Shown here: one piece after another, positions 8,819-16,629 of the stretch | How the letters are laid out: the number at the start of each line of letters is the position of its first letter | Numbering within the stretch: the stretch's first letter is position 1 | NCBI RefSeq assembly: GCF_018998565.1 | Contig: NZ_JAHNZO010000011.1 | Location: forward strand, 62,001-126,000 | DNA length: 64,000 bases | Reading direction: 5' to 3' | Source of the DNA: Paenibacillus oleatilyticus | GTDB taxonomy: Bacteria; Bacillota; Bacilli; Paenibacillales; NBRC-103111 | Program-made: the position numbers and the translations under genes | Notes under the pieces: generated by a model | Told to the model about the DNA's origin: nothing | The model's database searches: none | What the model saw: only the letters and a program-made list of their open reading frames with translations

Positions 8819-9370
8819 ATGGAAGAGATAAAGCTGCAAACGACTACCGTAAAGGTACTCCAAGGAGATATTACCAAAATCGCCGCAGATGTCATCGTGA
8901 ATGCCGCCAATACAAGCTTGCTCGGCGGTGGCGGAGTTGACGGGGCTATCCATAGAGCCGGCGGCAAGCAGATTTTGGAGGAATGCAGGAAGATCAGAGC
9001 TCAGCAAGGCGGCTGCCAGGTCGGAGAAGCCGTTGTGACGACGGCGGGAAATTTACCGGCGTCTTTTGTGATTCACACTGTAGGGCCGGTCTGGAACGGC
9101 GGAAAGAGCGGCGAGGAACAGAAGTTGACGAACTGCTATGTAAACACATTGAATCTGGCCTGCAAAAATCATGCCCTCAGCATCGCTTTTCCTAATATCA
9201 GTACGGGCATTTATCGATTTCCGAAAGCTTTGGCTGCAAAAATTGCCTTAGAGGCAGTCTCCGATTTCATCCGCGGCCATCATGAGTCGAATCTGGAGCA
9301 GATCTTGTTCGTCTGCTTTGATGAGGAAAATTACCGGATTTATCGGGAGCGTTTGCGTGAGGGCTTGTGA
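8819..9370 (+). CDS. Macrodomain protein (O-acetyl-ADP-ribose deacetylase-like, YmdB type)
   Basis: The start is ATG 8819, with GGAGGTG seven bases upstream. The 183 residues are a single macrodomain: [20 protein letters not shown] with [14 protein letters not shown] (the ADP-ribose binding loop), VIHTVGPVW, and [12 protein letters not shown]. These motifs match the MacroD/YmdB class, which hydrolyses O-acetyl-ADP-ribose and removes mono-ADP-ribose from proteins. Length fits the family. The nearby NUDIX fusion could act on related ADP-ribose compounds, but the genes are not clearly co-transcribed. Confidence 0.92.
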   Translation: MEEIKLQTTTVKVLQGDITKIAADVIVNAANTSLLGGGGVDGAIHRAGGKQILEECRKIRAQQGGCQVGEAVVTTAGNLPASFVIHTVGPVWNGGKSGEEQKLTNCYVNTLNLACKNHALSIAFPNISTGIYRFPKALAAKIALEAVSDFIRGHHESNLEQILFVCFDEENYRIYRERLREGL

Positions 9371-9406
9371 TATAAAAGGGTTAGAGTTTTTTGAAAGGGA
9401 GTAAAT

Positions 9407-9739
9407 ATGAAGGACAATAAGACAACCTACCTTGTTAAAATAGGTTATTTGCTTGACTTGACGGATCAAGAAGATGAAGAAGATATTGAGAAAAACATCT
9501 TGAGAGTAGTTTCCGATGACATCATGATAACCAATGGTAAAACCATGAAATGGGAAAGCACCTCCGCAATCAAGCTCGATCCTGAAACCATGAATTGCGG
9601 GAGGTGCTGTAACTGTAATAACTGGGTAACCGATCGGGAAAAACCTAACCCCATTTCCGAGCTAAATAACGGTGCTACAGTTGATGGGAATTTGCTGTGC
9701 GACAAGTGCTTGCCGGAAGACCATAGGTGGTCGTTTTAA
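9407..9739 (+). CDS. Hypothetical protein with a cysteine-rich zinc-binding-like segment
   Basis: The 110 residues begin with an acidic region (DLTDQEDEEDIEKNILRVVS) and carry CGRCCNCNNWVTD and LLCDKCLPEDHRW, two cysteine clusters likely to bind zinc. GGGAG precedes ATG by seven bases. No family was recognised. It converges on the pentapeptide gene without an obvious hairpin between them. Codon use is more AT-rich than the flanking core genes. Confidence 0.6.
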   Translation: MKDNKTTYLVKIGYLLDLTDQEDEEDIEKNILRVVSDDIMITNGKTMKWESTSAIKLDPETMNCGRCCNCNNWVTDREKPNPISELNNGATVDGNLLCDKCLPEDHRWSF

Positions 9740-9768
9740 CAAGAGCGTGTGTGGACTATAGGCTAAGG

Positions 9769-10365
9769 TTAGTCGCCGTCAATCAATTGGATATCCATGC
9801 AATAGAGTAAAGATATTGCTTCGGGCAGCGTAAATTTGGCTTTCCGGATTGGATTAAGCCCCGGGTCGATCATGTAGTTGGTTGCAAAGGAGAAGTCCGC
9901 GGCCGTCAAGTTCGTCCGGTCAAACAGACTTTCGGAGAAATCCGTATAGCTCATGTCCGCTTCGGTAAAGTCGGCTTCCCTGAAGTCTACGTTTTTTGCT
10001 GTGCATTTGGTAATTACGATCTTCGGCAGCGTCAATCCGATGAAAGTGGAATGACTTAGGGTACATTCTTCGAACCGCAGCAGACCGGACGTGATTTTTC
10101 GGGGCGGAGCCATCTCGGACCAATTGATACCGATCAATTTGGAATGGGTAAAAGAAACCTGAGAGAAATCGCAGTCGAGCACTTGAATTAAACTTAAATT
10201 ACAGTTTTCAAAGGTGCATCCCGAAAATTTGCAATCCTTAAAGACCGTCTCGCTGAAATCGCATTTGGTAAATGTGCAATCGTAGAACCGGACCGAGGTT
10301 ACTTCCTTCTGCGAGTATTGAGCCTCCAAAAAGCGCTCGTCGTAATATTCTTCTTCTATAAACAA
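9769..10365 (-). CDS. Pentapeptide repeat protein
   Basis: About 198 residues on the minus strand with many A(D/N)LXX-like repeats: FYDCTFTKCDFSETVFKDC, CKFSGCTFENCNLS, FREADFTEADMSYTDFSESL, and FDRTNLTAADFS. These form a right-handed quadrilateral beta helix. Qnr-type members mimic DNA and protect gyrase; others have unknown targets. The two blocks of repeats with an intervening loop around residue 90 (SEMAPPRKITSG) resemble the Qnr layout, but Qnr identity cannot be claimed. The annotated start is a TTG with a weak upstream AAGGA; the true start is uncertain by a few codons. Confidence 0.8.
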   Translation of the reverse strand: MFIEEEYYDERFLEAQYSQKEVTSVRFYDCTFTKCDFSETVFKDCKFSGCTFENCNLSLIQVLDCDFSQVSFTHSKLIGINWSEMAPPRKITSGLLRFEECTLSHSTFIGLTLPKIVITKCTAKNVDFREADFTEADMSYTDFSESLFDRTNLTAADFSFATNYMIDPGLNPIRKAKFTLPEAISLLYCMDIQLIDGD

Positions 10366-10494
10366 AACGCATCACGTTCCTTAAAGGTGTTAGAATCCTA
10401 AATTCTTCCCCAGTATATCATACTTTAATCCATCTGGAGCAGACGGGCTCTTCGTATGAGTATACCTTTAACTGAATTGCCCTAAGAGGAGAAA

Positions 10495-10668
10495 ATGATG
10501 TCAGAATATTATTAGGATCATAAGATTGAATATCTGAGAAATACTCGTTGGTTATATTACAATGATGATTATTTGGAGTTCTTAGTAAAAACGGTCTGGA
10601 AGATCAATAAACCGGTGAACGTAATTGATTATGGCTGTGGATTCGGATATCTTGGGCTGAGGGCCTAG
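10495..10668 (+). pseudogene. N-terminal fragment of a SAM-dependent methyltransferase with an in-frame stop
   Basis: A good AAGAGGAGAAA site precedes ATG, but codon 6 or 7 is TAG (10513). Reading through it gives DHKIEYLRNTRWLYYNDDYL and then VNVIDYGCGFGYLGL, the motif I of class I methyltransferases, before a stop at 10666. The rest of the enzyme is missing, so this is a remnant. Confidence 0.8.
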
Positions 10669-10746
10669 GACAAAAACCTGAAGGATTACAGGAAAATGTA
10701 CAGCTGCCACCGTGCTCACATCTGCAGCTAACTTAATGGAGGAATT

Positions 10747-11076
10747 ATGGAAGAGTCCGATTTTATCTCTTATGGAGGCGATTACAGAGTCCACGACAGC
10801 ACGATTGTCAAGATTCAGGATAATGGACAGGAGCTTCTCATTACATTACATGGCATAGAAGGCGAAAATTTGACCCTTTATTTAAGGGACGTTTTAACAA
10901 TAAATATGCATGAAGCGGAAGGCATGATGCTGTACGCGATAAGTGAATACAAGTATCCGGCACCGTACAGAAAGTTTATTTTTGCTAATTGGAAAGACAA
11001 CGATGACGCCTTCTTGGAAGTGATCGCCAAAGATCTTGTATTAGAGCCTGAATTAACAAATCCGGTGGAAGGGTGA
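10747..11076 (+). CDS. Hypothetical protein, small cytosolic
   Basis: The 109 residues (MEESDFISYGGDYRVHDST, then IVKIQDNGQELLITLHG) look like a small mixed alpha/beta protein with a proper TGGAGGAATT ribosome binding site. No signal, membrane helix or recognised family. Similar small acidic proteins occur in immunity-gene arrays of Bacillales; here it lies between a dead methyltransferase and a decayed stretch, with no specific partner. Confidence 0.6.
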   Translation: MEESDFISYGGDYRVHDSTIVKIQDNGQELLITLHGIEGENLTLYLRDVLTINMHEAEGMMLYAISEYKYPAPYRKFIFANWKDNDDAFLEVIAKDLVLEPELTNPVEG

Positions 11077-11593
11077 TGCCGATGTCGGACAAAACACGGT
11101 AAACATGGAAGATCTTTGGACAACCAGAAGAGTGAAAGAAGGCTAAAGGCTTTTCGTTGGAGTACAAAATCAACTGCCTCAATCCTACGAGGATGAACAG
11201 CGGCTTTTCGCTACGCTCAAGACCCCATGGAATGACGGAGATTTATTTCCCCAAAGCATAGAATGAAGGAGACAACATGGAAACCTAAAGCGATCATTTT
11301 AGACTTTAGGGAAGGTTATTTATTATAATGGCGCATGGTTCCATTGCAAAGCTCCGGCCGAGACATTCATTTTGCAATTCCTGAAGCTCAAGTAAAAGAT
11401 GTCGTAGAGTATTGTCATTCGTTGGATGCCGACTGGAATCTTAGCATCGAGGTCCGAAATCAATGGTTCAGTAGCAAGCCGCTGGATTATCGAGAGAAAC
11501 TCGTGCGTAAAATATTGCTGGGGACAGCTGCGCAACTAAGAGGAAAAGGAATATTATGGTATTTAATAGGAATATATAGGGGAGAGGCCGTTC
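11077..11593 (+). other. Decayed stretch with short coding remnants
   Basis: Several short frames look like protein fragments but none forms a complete gene. One encodes QLPQSYEDEQRLFATLKTPW and ends near 11263; another begins ATGGAAACC after a good GGAGA site (about 11268) but stops at once. A longer frame from 11335 (GRDIHFAIPEAQVKDVVEYC, then NQWFSSKPLDYREKLVRKIL) has reasonable codon use but runs on into the next confident gene in the wrong frame, so it is probably the end of a broken gene. No family was recognised for any piece. Confidence 0.45.
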
Positions 11594-13102
11594 ATGAGAG
11601 AGAGCAAAATATTACAGCAGGTTCCTCCTTCCATAGCTGCGTCATCGAAACGTACCACGATGAGCCCCCGTATGGCTGGTACGGATTGGTTTTTCAACAT
11701 GTCGAAGACCGTAGGAAATCAAGCTCTTCAACGGTATCTGATTTCCGGATTCTCGAAAACACCGCGACAAGGTACTGTCATTCAGCGGGCCATTGGGGTT
11801 GAACTGGAGGTCCCTGATTGGGAAGTGAGAACTCCAAAAGGAAAGCCGTTTAAGAAATATGCGCCGCTGGTTCGCGATGACGAAAACGGTTTCACGCTAT
11901 CTTCGGATGAATACGTGATGCCTACTGAAAATAGCTCGAACCTGGAATTTGTGTCCGATGCGCACGCTGACAAAGATGATTTTCTTAGATCCGTAGGGAG
12001 TATGGACAAGTTAGCTCGGCACTTGGAACAACAGCACCAAGAGAACCCTATCGTGCTAAGCGACTTGTTGAAGAGGGCTGGCGAATCGGAAACGACATCA
12101 CCGTATAAGCTGAAGAATAAGGCGCATATTACGCCTCGGAAGAACCTCTTACCTTCGGTCCAAGTTACGATGGGTATTCCGCTTGGAAAGATGACATCCC
12201 TGTTCTATAAGTTGGCAAACAGACAAAAGAAACAGGAGATATCCGGCAACGAAGATTCTATGGAGAATCTGGAGACATCTAGTAATAAAGCTCCTACTAA
12301 GAAGCTGGATATTTCCTCCTATGAAGATCCTGTCGGGAAGCTATTGGCAAGATTCGAACTCATGAAAAGCACGTTTCAGGAAAGACGTACGGAGCTTGGA
12401 TTTAGCGTTGAAGAGAAGATGAGTCCTCAGCTTGAGGGGCTTTCCGCCATGATTGCTTACTATCTTCGCAGCAGTTTCGTGCCGATGGGACTTCCGAGAA
12501 ACCAGAAACGCCAATTTCCTAAGGGACTATTCCCTGTGCTGGCCAAGACACCTTTTCATCGAATGTTCGAACTGATTCCTGATCATGAGCTTCAAGCTAT
12601 ACGGGACATGAACGGCCAGATGAAGCCTGCATGGGTGGAGTGGTTTCTGGATGGAGCATTGGGGGAATATGTTACCAAAGTGAAGGGCGATGAGGACCGA
12701 GAAAAAGTACGGGAAGATATCTTTAACGGCCCGATGCTGCCGCAAAAATTTGGAGAACCGGGAGAAGAAGCGTACAGGATTGATTTAAAGCGTTCGGATT
12801 GGCTGCGAAACATGCCAACGGACGATCTTTTAACGGAACGAAACAATCCTAAGCTTAAGGGGATGGGTGTTTTTTCGGGAAAAGGGGATGTACTTGCAGA
12901 GGAGTCTGCCGATAATACGGAAGAGCTAGAAAAATATGCACCCGTTTTTGAACTGCGTGGTATTAACGGCAGTCCGAAGACAGGAACGTGGGAATCTTGG
13001 GCGGAAGATTGTTGGAGCTTCTACGAGGAGTTGGTTGGTCAAGGGGTTCGATACAAAACGCCAACGCTTAATAAACAGAAGGAGCGATGTATCCTTCAAT
13101 AA
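11594..13102 (+). CDS. Large protein with a GNQA/QR leader, possible amidoligase-like effector
   Basis: The 502 residues start with a low-complexity Ser/Met-rich leader, then TVGNQALQRYL and, after a linker, VIQRAIGVELEVP. The GNQA-x-QR-x-L and IQR elements are typical of the N-termini of proteins exported by or found with eCIS/DUF4157-type toxin systems. After the leader, GVELEVP, SSNLEFVSDAHADKDD and PVFELRGI fall in the order and spacing expected of carboxylate-amine/amidoligase-like folds (GxExE, N/ELVS and FELR elements), but I cannot confirm this without a profile search. A charged linker (residues about 205-250, many Ser/Asn/Lys) is typical of domain boundaries. GGGGAGAGG lies six bases before ATG. 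The next gene begins 35 bases downstream and could be its partner. Confidence 0.6.
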   Translation: MRESKILQQVPPSIAASSKRTTMSPRMAGTDWFFNMSKTVGNQALQRYLISGFSKTPRQGTVIQRAIGVELEVPDWEVRTPKGKPFKKYAPLVRDDENGFTLSSDEYVMPTENSSNLEFVSDAHADKDDFLRSVGSMDKLARHLEQQHQENPIVLSDLLKRAGESETTSPYKLKNKAHITPRKNLLPSVQVTMGIPLGKMTSLFYKLANRQKKQEISGNEDSMENLETSSNKAPTKKLDISSYEDPVGKLLARFELMKSTFQERRTELGFSVEEKMSPQLEGLSAMIAYYLRSSFVPMGLPRNQKRQFPKGLFPVLAKTPFHRMFELIPDHELQAIRDMNGQMKPAWVEWFLDGALGEYVTKVKGDEDREKVREDIFNGPMLPQKFGEPGEEAYRIDLKRSDWLRNMPTDDLLTERNNPKLKGMGVFSGKGDVLAEESADNTEELEKYAPVFELRGINGSPKTGTWESWAEDCWSFYEELVGQGVRYKTPTLNKQKERCILQ

Positions 13103-13137
13103 GTTGGAGTTATAACCGGACGCATGGAGGCATTGAT

Positions 13138-13560
13138 ATGGGACTAGATTATAGCTATACCATTGTTATTGACGAGAAGGATGTTGATCCGCTAAGAGAT
13201 TGTCTAAAAGAACATGGCGAACTATCCGGCGATTGCGCATGTATTCGATTTGAGGTAGATTCTTATGTCATGAAATATTTGGAAGGCGGCTACGATTGGA
13301 CTCCGCATCACGATAGATCGGAAATCGAAAAATATATCGGGAATGACGGAAAAGCCAGAATCGGCTGTATTTATATCAAGGAACACAGATTGCCTAATGC
13401 GAGCGGAGAAGTATCCGTATCTTTTACAGCGGCTACGTCCAACATGAGTTTGCTGTTTAGGGATTCATATTCAATCCACCGATGGTTCATTCATCTGAGT
13501 AAGGAGTTTCATTCGATCCTTACCTATGTGGATTTAGAGCATGAAGGTCATAGAAATTGA
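13138..13560 (+). CDS. Hypothetical protein downstream of the large leader-bearing protein
   Basis: Starting at ATG 13138 (GGAGG eight bases upstream), 140 residues: a compact alpha/beta protein (LDYSYTIVIDEKDVDPLRDC, ARIGCIYIKEHRLPNASGE, SYSIHRWFIHLSKEF). No family was recognised. Its position directly after the 502-residue protein suits an immunity or chaperone role, which is only inference. The frame may be prematurely ended: the next frame continues with a plausible C-terminal extension (see the following entry). Confidence 0.6.
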   Translation: MGLDYSYTIVIDEKDVDPLRDCLKEHGELSGDCACIRFEVDSYVMKYLEGGYDWTPHHDRSEIEKYIGNDGKARIGCIYIKEHRLPNASGEVSVSFTAATSNMSLLFRDSYSIHRWFIHLSKEFHSILTYVDLEHEGHRN

Positions 13561-13685
13561 TTTACTACCGGGGTCAAGAAATAAATATTGAACTAAAGGG
13601 AGAAGGGCACTTAGAGATCGGCAAGAGCGAACTGCTGAGCATCATCCAAGATTTTACGGATCGTAGTCGTCATTTTTACGAGTAG
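13557..13685 (+). pseudogene. Possible out-of-frame C-terminal remainder of the preceding gene
   Basis: Directly overlapping the stop codon of the 140-residue protein, another frame encodes LIYYRGQEINIELKGEGHLE and GKSELLSIIQDFTDRSRHFY before TAG at 13683. It has no start signal of its own, and the strand/helix pattern looks like a natural continuation, suggesting a one-base loss near 13557. The alternative is a chance open frame. Confidence 0.4.
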
Positions 13686-13730
13686 AGTAGCGCAGAGAAG
13701 ATTCAAGAATAGTGTAACGGAGGCATACCA

Positions 13731-14066
13731 GTGAAAATCCGATGTGAGTGCGGCGGTATCATTGTCGATCAAACCGATAGTTTGCCTTATAAGGGACATT
13801 TGATATCGGATCAAGATTGGTTTGATTTTTTGGATGCGATAGATCGAGCTATCGAGAAATCGGGACCGACGGATAAAGATAAGGAAAGAGCGGCAATGAG
13901 CATACGCCGACTGGCTGTGCATTTGACAAAATTGATTTATCAATGCACTAATTGCGGGCGGTTATACGTTACGAATGAAGAGGAAGAGCTTGAAACATTT
14001 CAAAATTTGAAACCGTTTGAAGGTAAAAGCATACTTGCTTCCGATAGTGGAAAAAACCAGAAGTAG
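13731..14066 (+). CDS. Hypothetical protein with two CxxC/CxC zinc-ribbon-like motifs
   Basis: A GTG start with CGGAGG ten bases upstream gives 111 residues. CECGGIIVDQ at the N-terminus and YQCTNCGRLYV near residue 75 look like the two halves of a zinc ribbon, separated by a helical insert (DWFDFLDAIDRAIEKSG). The C-terminal tail is acidic. No family was recognised. AT-rich relative to the chromosome core. Confidence 0.6.
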   Translation: MKIRCECGGIIVDQTDSLPYKGHLISDQDWFDFLDAIDRAIEKSGPTDKDKERAAMSIRRLAVHLTKLIYQCTNCGRLYVTNEEEELETFQNLKPFEGKSILASDSGKNQK

Positions 14067-14107
14067 AGGACTTATCTATCGTTCCAGAGGAGGAGAGCCG
14101 AAAGACT

Positions 14108-14596
14108 ATGAAAATCGCCCTATTAATTGTGGATATGCAGACCGTCTTTCTGAAGGATAAAGAACAATCGAACATCGAAAAAGCATGCGAATACATCAAT
14201 TACACGGCAGACCTGCTTCGGTCAAAGGGGCATCTTATTGTCCATATTCAAGACATTGAGGGACGGCAAGAATCCAATAAGGAGCTATTCGAAATCATAC
14301 CCGAAATCAAAATAGAAGAGCATGAGACGAGAGTCACTAAGGTATTCTCCAATGCTTTTTGGAAAACAGATTTGGAACAGCTCTTATTGGATAACGAAGT
14401 CGGTCTAGTGATCGTGTCGGGATTTGCAGCAGAGCACTGCGTTCTGTTCACGTACAATGGGGCGAGGGAGAGAGGCTTTAAGACGGTCATCCTGCAAAAC
14501 GGAATCGTCGGTGAGCGGGATGCCGCAGTTGAAGCAGCGTACCAGGATCGAAATATCATCTCCTATCCAGTCATCGAATCTTTCATAGGGAGCTAA
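14108..14596 (+). CDS. Cysteine hydrolase of the isochorismatase-like family
   Basis: The 162 residues fit the isochorismatase/nicotinamidase fold: the first catalytic Asp in LLIVDMQ, the conserved KxxxxAF region (VTKVFSNAFWKTDLEQLL), and the nucleophile Cys in GFAAEHCV followed by the ARERGF pattern. Members hydrolyse amides (nicotinamide, N-carbamoyl compounds, biuret). The downstream RidA gene starts five bases after this stop, so the pair is one operon; RidA partners often handle enamine/imine products of nitrogen-compound breakdown. Exact substrate unknown. Confidence 0.88.
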   Translation: MKIALLIVDMQTVFLKDKEQSNIEKACEYINYTADLLRSKGHLIVHIQDIEGRQESNKELFEIIPEIKIEEHETRVTKVFSNAFWKTDLEQLLLDNEVGLVIVSGFAAEHCVLFTYNGARERGFKTVILQNGIVGERDAAVEAAYQDRNIISYPVIESFIGS

Positions 14597-14600
14597 AGCC

Positions 14601-15005
14601 ATGCAAAACGAAAAGCAAACAATTTTCAGGAATCCGCAGTTGATGCCGCCTGCCAATGGCTATACACAAGTTGTGGAAGTGCGAAACGGAAGAACGATCT
14701 ATGTTTCCGGGCAGGTTGCTATGAACCAAAACGGGGAATTGGTAGGGCCGGGAGATCTGGCTGCACAAACCAGGCAGGTGTTCGAAAACATCAAAGCTGC
14801 GTTGGAGTCTTCCGGCGTAAGCTTCAATGATGTTGTAAAATTAACCTTCTTTGTGACGGACATCGCCCAAATGCAGATTGTTCGCGACATTCGGGATAGC
14901 TATGTCAATACGAAAAATCCGCCTGCCAGTTCAGCCGTTGAAGTGAGCAAATTGGTGAATGAACATTTCTTGATTGAAATCGAAGCCATAGCCGTAGGCG
15001 AATAG
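14601..15005 (+). CDS. RidA/YjgF family enamine-imine deaminase
   Basis: The 134 residues carry the Rid signature: IYVSGQVAMNQNGELVG, TRQVFENIKAALESSG, DVVKLTFFVTDI and the C-terminal PPASSAVEVSKL. RidA proteins hydrolyse reactive 2-aminoacrylate-type enamines to keto acids. In most RidA enzymes a conserved Arg lies before PxRS; here the region reads NPPASSAVEV, so this may be a Rid subfamily member without that Arg and with different activity. Co-transcribed with the upstream cysteine hydrolase and closed by a hairpin. Confidence 0.88.
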   Translation: MQNEKQTIFRNPQLMPPANGYTQVVEVRNGRTIYVSGQVAMNQNGELVGPGDLAAQTRQVFENIKAALESSGVSFNDVVKLTFFVTDIAQMQIVRDIRDSYVNTKNPPASSAVEVSKLVNEHFLIEIEAIAVGE

Positions 15006-15028
15006 TCTTTCATCAAGCCGAGCATCAA

Positions 15029-15056
15029 AGCCCTCATCTTGGACAAGATGAGGGCT
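15029..15056. terminator. Rho-independent terminator after RidA
   Basis: AGCCCTCATCTT and AAGATGAGGGCT form a perfect 12-bp stem with a 4-base loop, followed by ATTTG. The T tract is short, but the stem is very strong. It can serve both the RidA operon and, in reverse, the minus-strand monooxygenase gene. Confidence 0.8.
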
Positions 15057-15082
15057 ATTTGACGCTTTGCGCAGCGTTCCAA

Positions 15083-15415
15083 TCATACTTCCTTTAGGCC
15101 GTATTCTTTTTCAACTCGACAGATTCTTGTTATATAATTTTCGTACCAAATCGTTTTCCCCTTATCCTGTGCCGCCAAATGCTCTTCGTTTGCTTTCCAA
15201 TTTCGAATGGCATCCAAGGACTCCCAGTATGAAACGGTTATCCCGAAACCATGGCCGTCCCGAACGCTTTCGACTCCCAAAAAGCCTGGTTGGTTGGATG
15301 CCAAGGATACCATTTTTTCTGCCATGTTCCCGTACCCGTGGTCCCCTTCCGAACGCTGACTTGAAAAGATCACGGCGTAATAAGGCGGTTGTGGTGTTTT
15401 TGCAAATGGTGTCAT
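15083..15415 (-). CDS. Antibiotic biosynthesis monooxygenase (ABM) domain protein
   Basis: Taking ATG 15415 (AAGGAG nine bases upstream), 110 residues: YYAVIFSSQRSEGDHGYGNM, AEKMVSLASNQPGFLGVES and the SYWESLDAIRNWK motif, with a His in ANEEHLAAQ. This is the small dimeric ferredoxin-like ABM fold, seen in haem-degrading or quinone-forming monooxygenases, and in many stress proteins of unknown substrate. The gene is divergent from a LysR regulator, which is its likely controller. Confidence 0.87.
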   Translation of the reverse strand: MTPFAKTPQPPYYAVIFSSQRSEGDHGYGNMAEKMVSLASNQPGFLGVESVRDGHGFGITVSYWESLDAIRNWKANEEHLAAQDKGKTIWYENYITRICRVEKEYGLKEV

Positions 15416-15498
15416 TTTCACGTTCTCCTTTTCTAACATAAAAAGTTTCATTCGTGAAAAGTATACATTTGGCGTTAAAATAAATAAAATGAATCTAA

Positions 15499-15528
15499 TT
15501 TATGTAATACATAAAAGCTTTTTATGTA
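15499..15528. promoter_or_regulatory. Probable LysR operator: palindrome plus extra half-site
   Basis: TTTATGTAATACATAAA is a perfect 17-base palindrome, and six bases later TTTATGTA repeats the left half-site. It lies between the divergent ABM and LysR genes, just upstream of the favoured LysR start, as expected for an autoregulated LysR-type site. Confidence 0.65.
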
Positions 15529-15551
15529 AGAGGGGGGCGATTGCGATAAAC

Positions 15552-16313
15552 TTGACGAAATATGAAATATTTTGTACGGTAGTCGAATTTCAGAGTCTGA
15601 CAAAGGCGGGGGAGAAACTAAACTTGACACAGCCGGCAATAAGTCACGCGGTTTCCAGTCTGGAACAAGAAATAGGATTTCCTTTGCTGATTAGAAACCG
15701 TTCCGGTATTAGTTTAACCAGTAATGGCGAACGAATACTGGAACCTATGCGCGAGATTGTCCGTTTGAATGAAAAATTGAAGCAAGAGTTTGCTTCCATC
15801 CGTGGTCTTGTAACAGGCACGGTATGCATCGGGACGTTCTCAAGTGTTTCCATCCAATGGCTGCCCGCGATTCTCAAAGAGTTTCAACAAAAATATCCAT
15901 TGATTGAAATCGAATTACTAGAAGGAAATTACAACGATATTGAACAATGGATTCTCAAGGGTTCGGTCGATTTTGGTTTTATGGCATTACCCGTCTCGGG
16001 ATCGTTAGAAGTGATGCCTTTAAAAAGAGATAAAATATTCTGTATTGTGCCTAAAGACCATGTTCTTCAGAAAGAGGATAAAATCAATATTGAGCAATTA
16101 AGAGAAGAGCCGTTTATCATGCCCAAGAAAGGGTGTGACTTGGATGTGAAGAGGATATTTTCAGAAAACAATATTACACCAAAGGTGAAATATGAATTAG
16201 AGGATGACCATGCGATTATTGCGATGGTGAACAGCGGTATTGGGGTAAGCCTGCTTCCTGAAATGATTTTGTCGCATATCCCGGGCAAGAAAAAACATCT
16301 CCCCTGCGGCTAA
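15552..16313 (+). CDS. LysR-family transcriptional regulator, C-terminus lost by deletion and frameshift
   Basis: The HTH reads LTKYEIFCTVVEFQSLTKAG, LTQPAISHAVSSLEQEIGFP, followed by the effector-binding domain (TGTVCIGTFSSVSIQWLP, FIMPKKGCDLDVKRIF, MVNSGIGVSLLPEM). I favour a TTG at 15552; an ATG at 15489 would translate the operator palindrome. The protein stops after IPGKKKHLPCG, about 25-30 residues short. In the next frame the sequence continues SPAAKKFIDCVQS and a stop at 16339, a typical LysR tail, so an out-of-frame deletion removed the residues between. The DNA-binding part should still be made; function is doubtful. Confidence 0.85.
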   Translation: MTKYEIFCTVVEFQSLTKAGEKLNLTQPAISHAVSSLEQEIGFPLLIRNRSGISLTSNGERILEPMREIVRLNEKLKQEFASIRGLVTGTVCIGTFSSVSIQWLPAILKEFQQKYPLIEIELLEGNYNDIEQWILKGSVDFGFMALPVSGSLEVMPLKRDKIFCIVPKDHVLQKEDKINIEQLREEPFIMPKKGCDLDVKRIFSENNITPKVKYELEDDHAIIAMVNSGIGVSLLPEMILSHIPGKKKHLPCG

Positions 16314-16409
16314 AAAGTTTATAGATTGTGTCCAATCTTGAGTAACACCAGCGGAAGCGGAGGAACACAAGAAATAACGATAAAATATGATCCTGAATTT
16401 GATGCGTAA

Positions 16410-16436
16410 AAACCGCCTTTAAGGGCGGTTTGCTTT
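16410..16436 (+). terminator. Rho-independent terminator downstream of LysR
   Basis: AAACCGCC and GGCGGTTT form a stem around CTTTAAGG's centre, followed by GCTTTATTTTAT. Just before it, a short in-frame tail (TQEITIKYDPEFDA, stop at 16406) looks like the end of an unrelated deleted gene. Confidence 0.75.
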
Positions 16437-16629
16437 ATTTTATATCGTTTAAATTGGTAATTTTTAGTAAAAAATCCGTGGGGCGTACTCTATCATCAGA
16501 ATAACTCATCGGAAAGAAAAAGTCTATTCTTTTTTTGCGCGATCTTTTATATTCTATATACCGCTTTTGTAGGGCATATCGCAAGCTCAAGCTCTGCTTA
16601 GGCTAACGATTCAAAAGGAGGCTGCACGA

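Noticed and set aside
9769-10365. Qnr quinolone resistance protein
   Set aside because: Pentapeptide repeats alone do not establish Qnr identity; repeats here are less regular and no close match could be verified.
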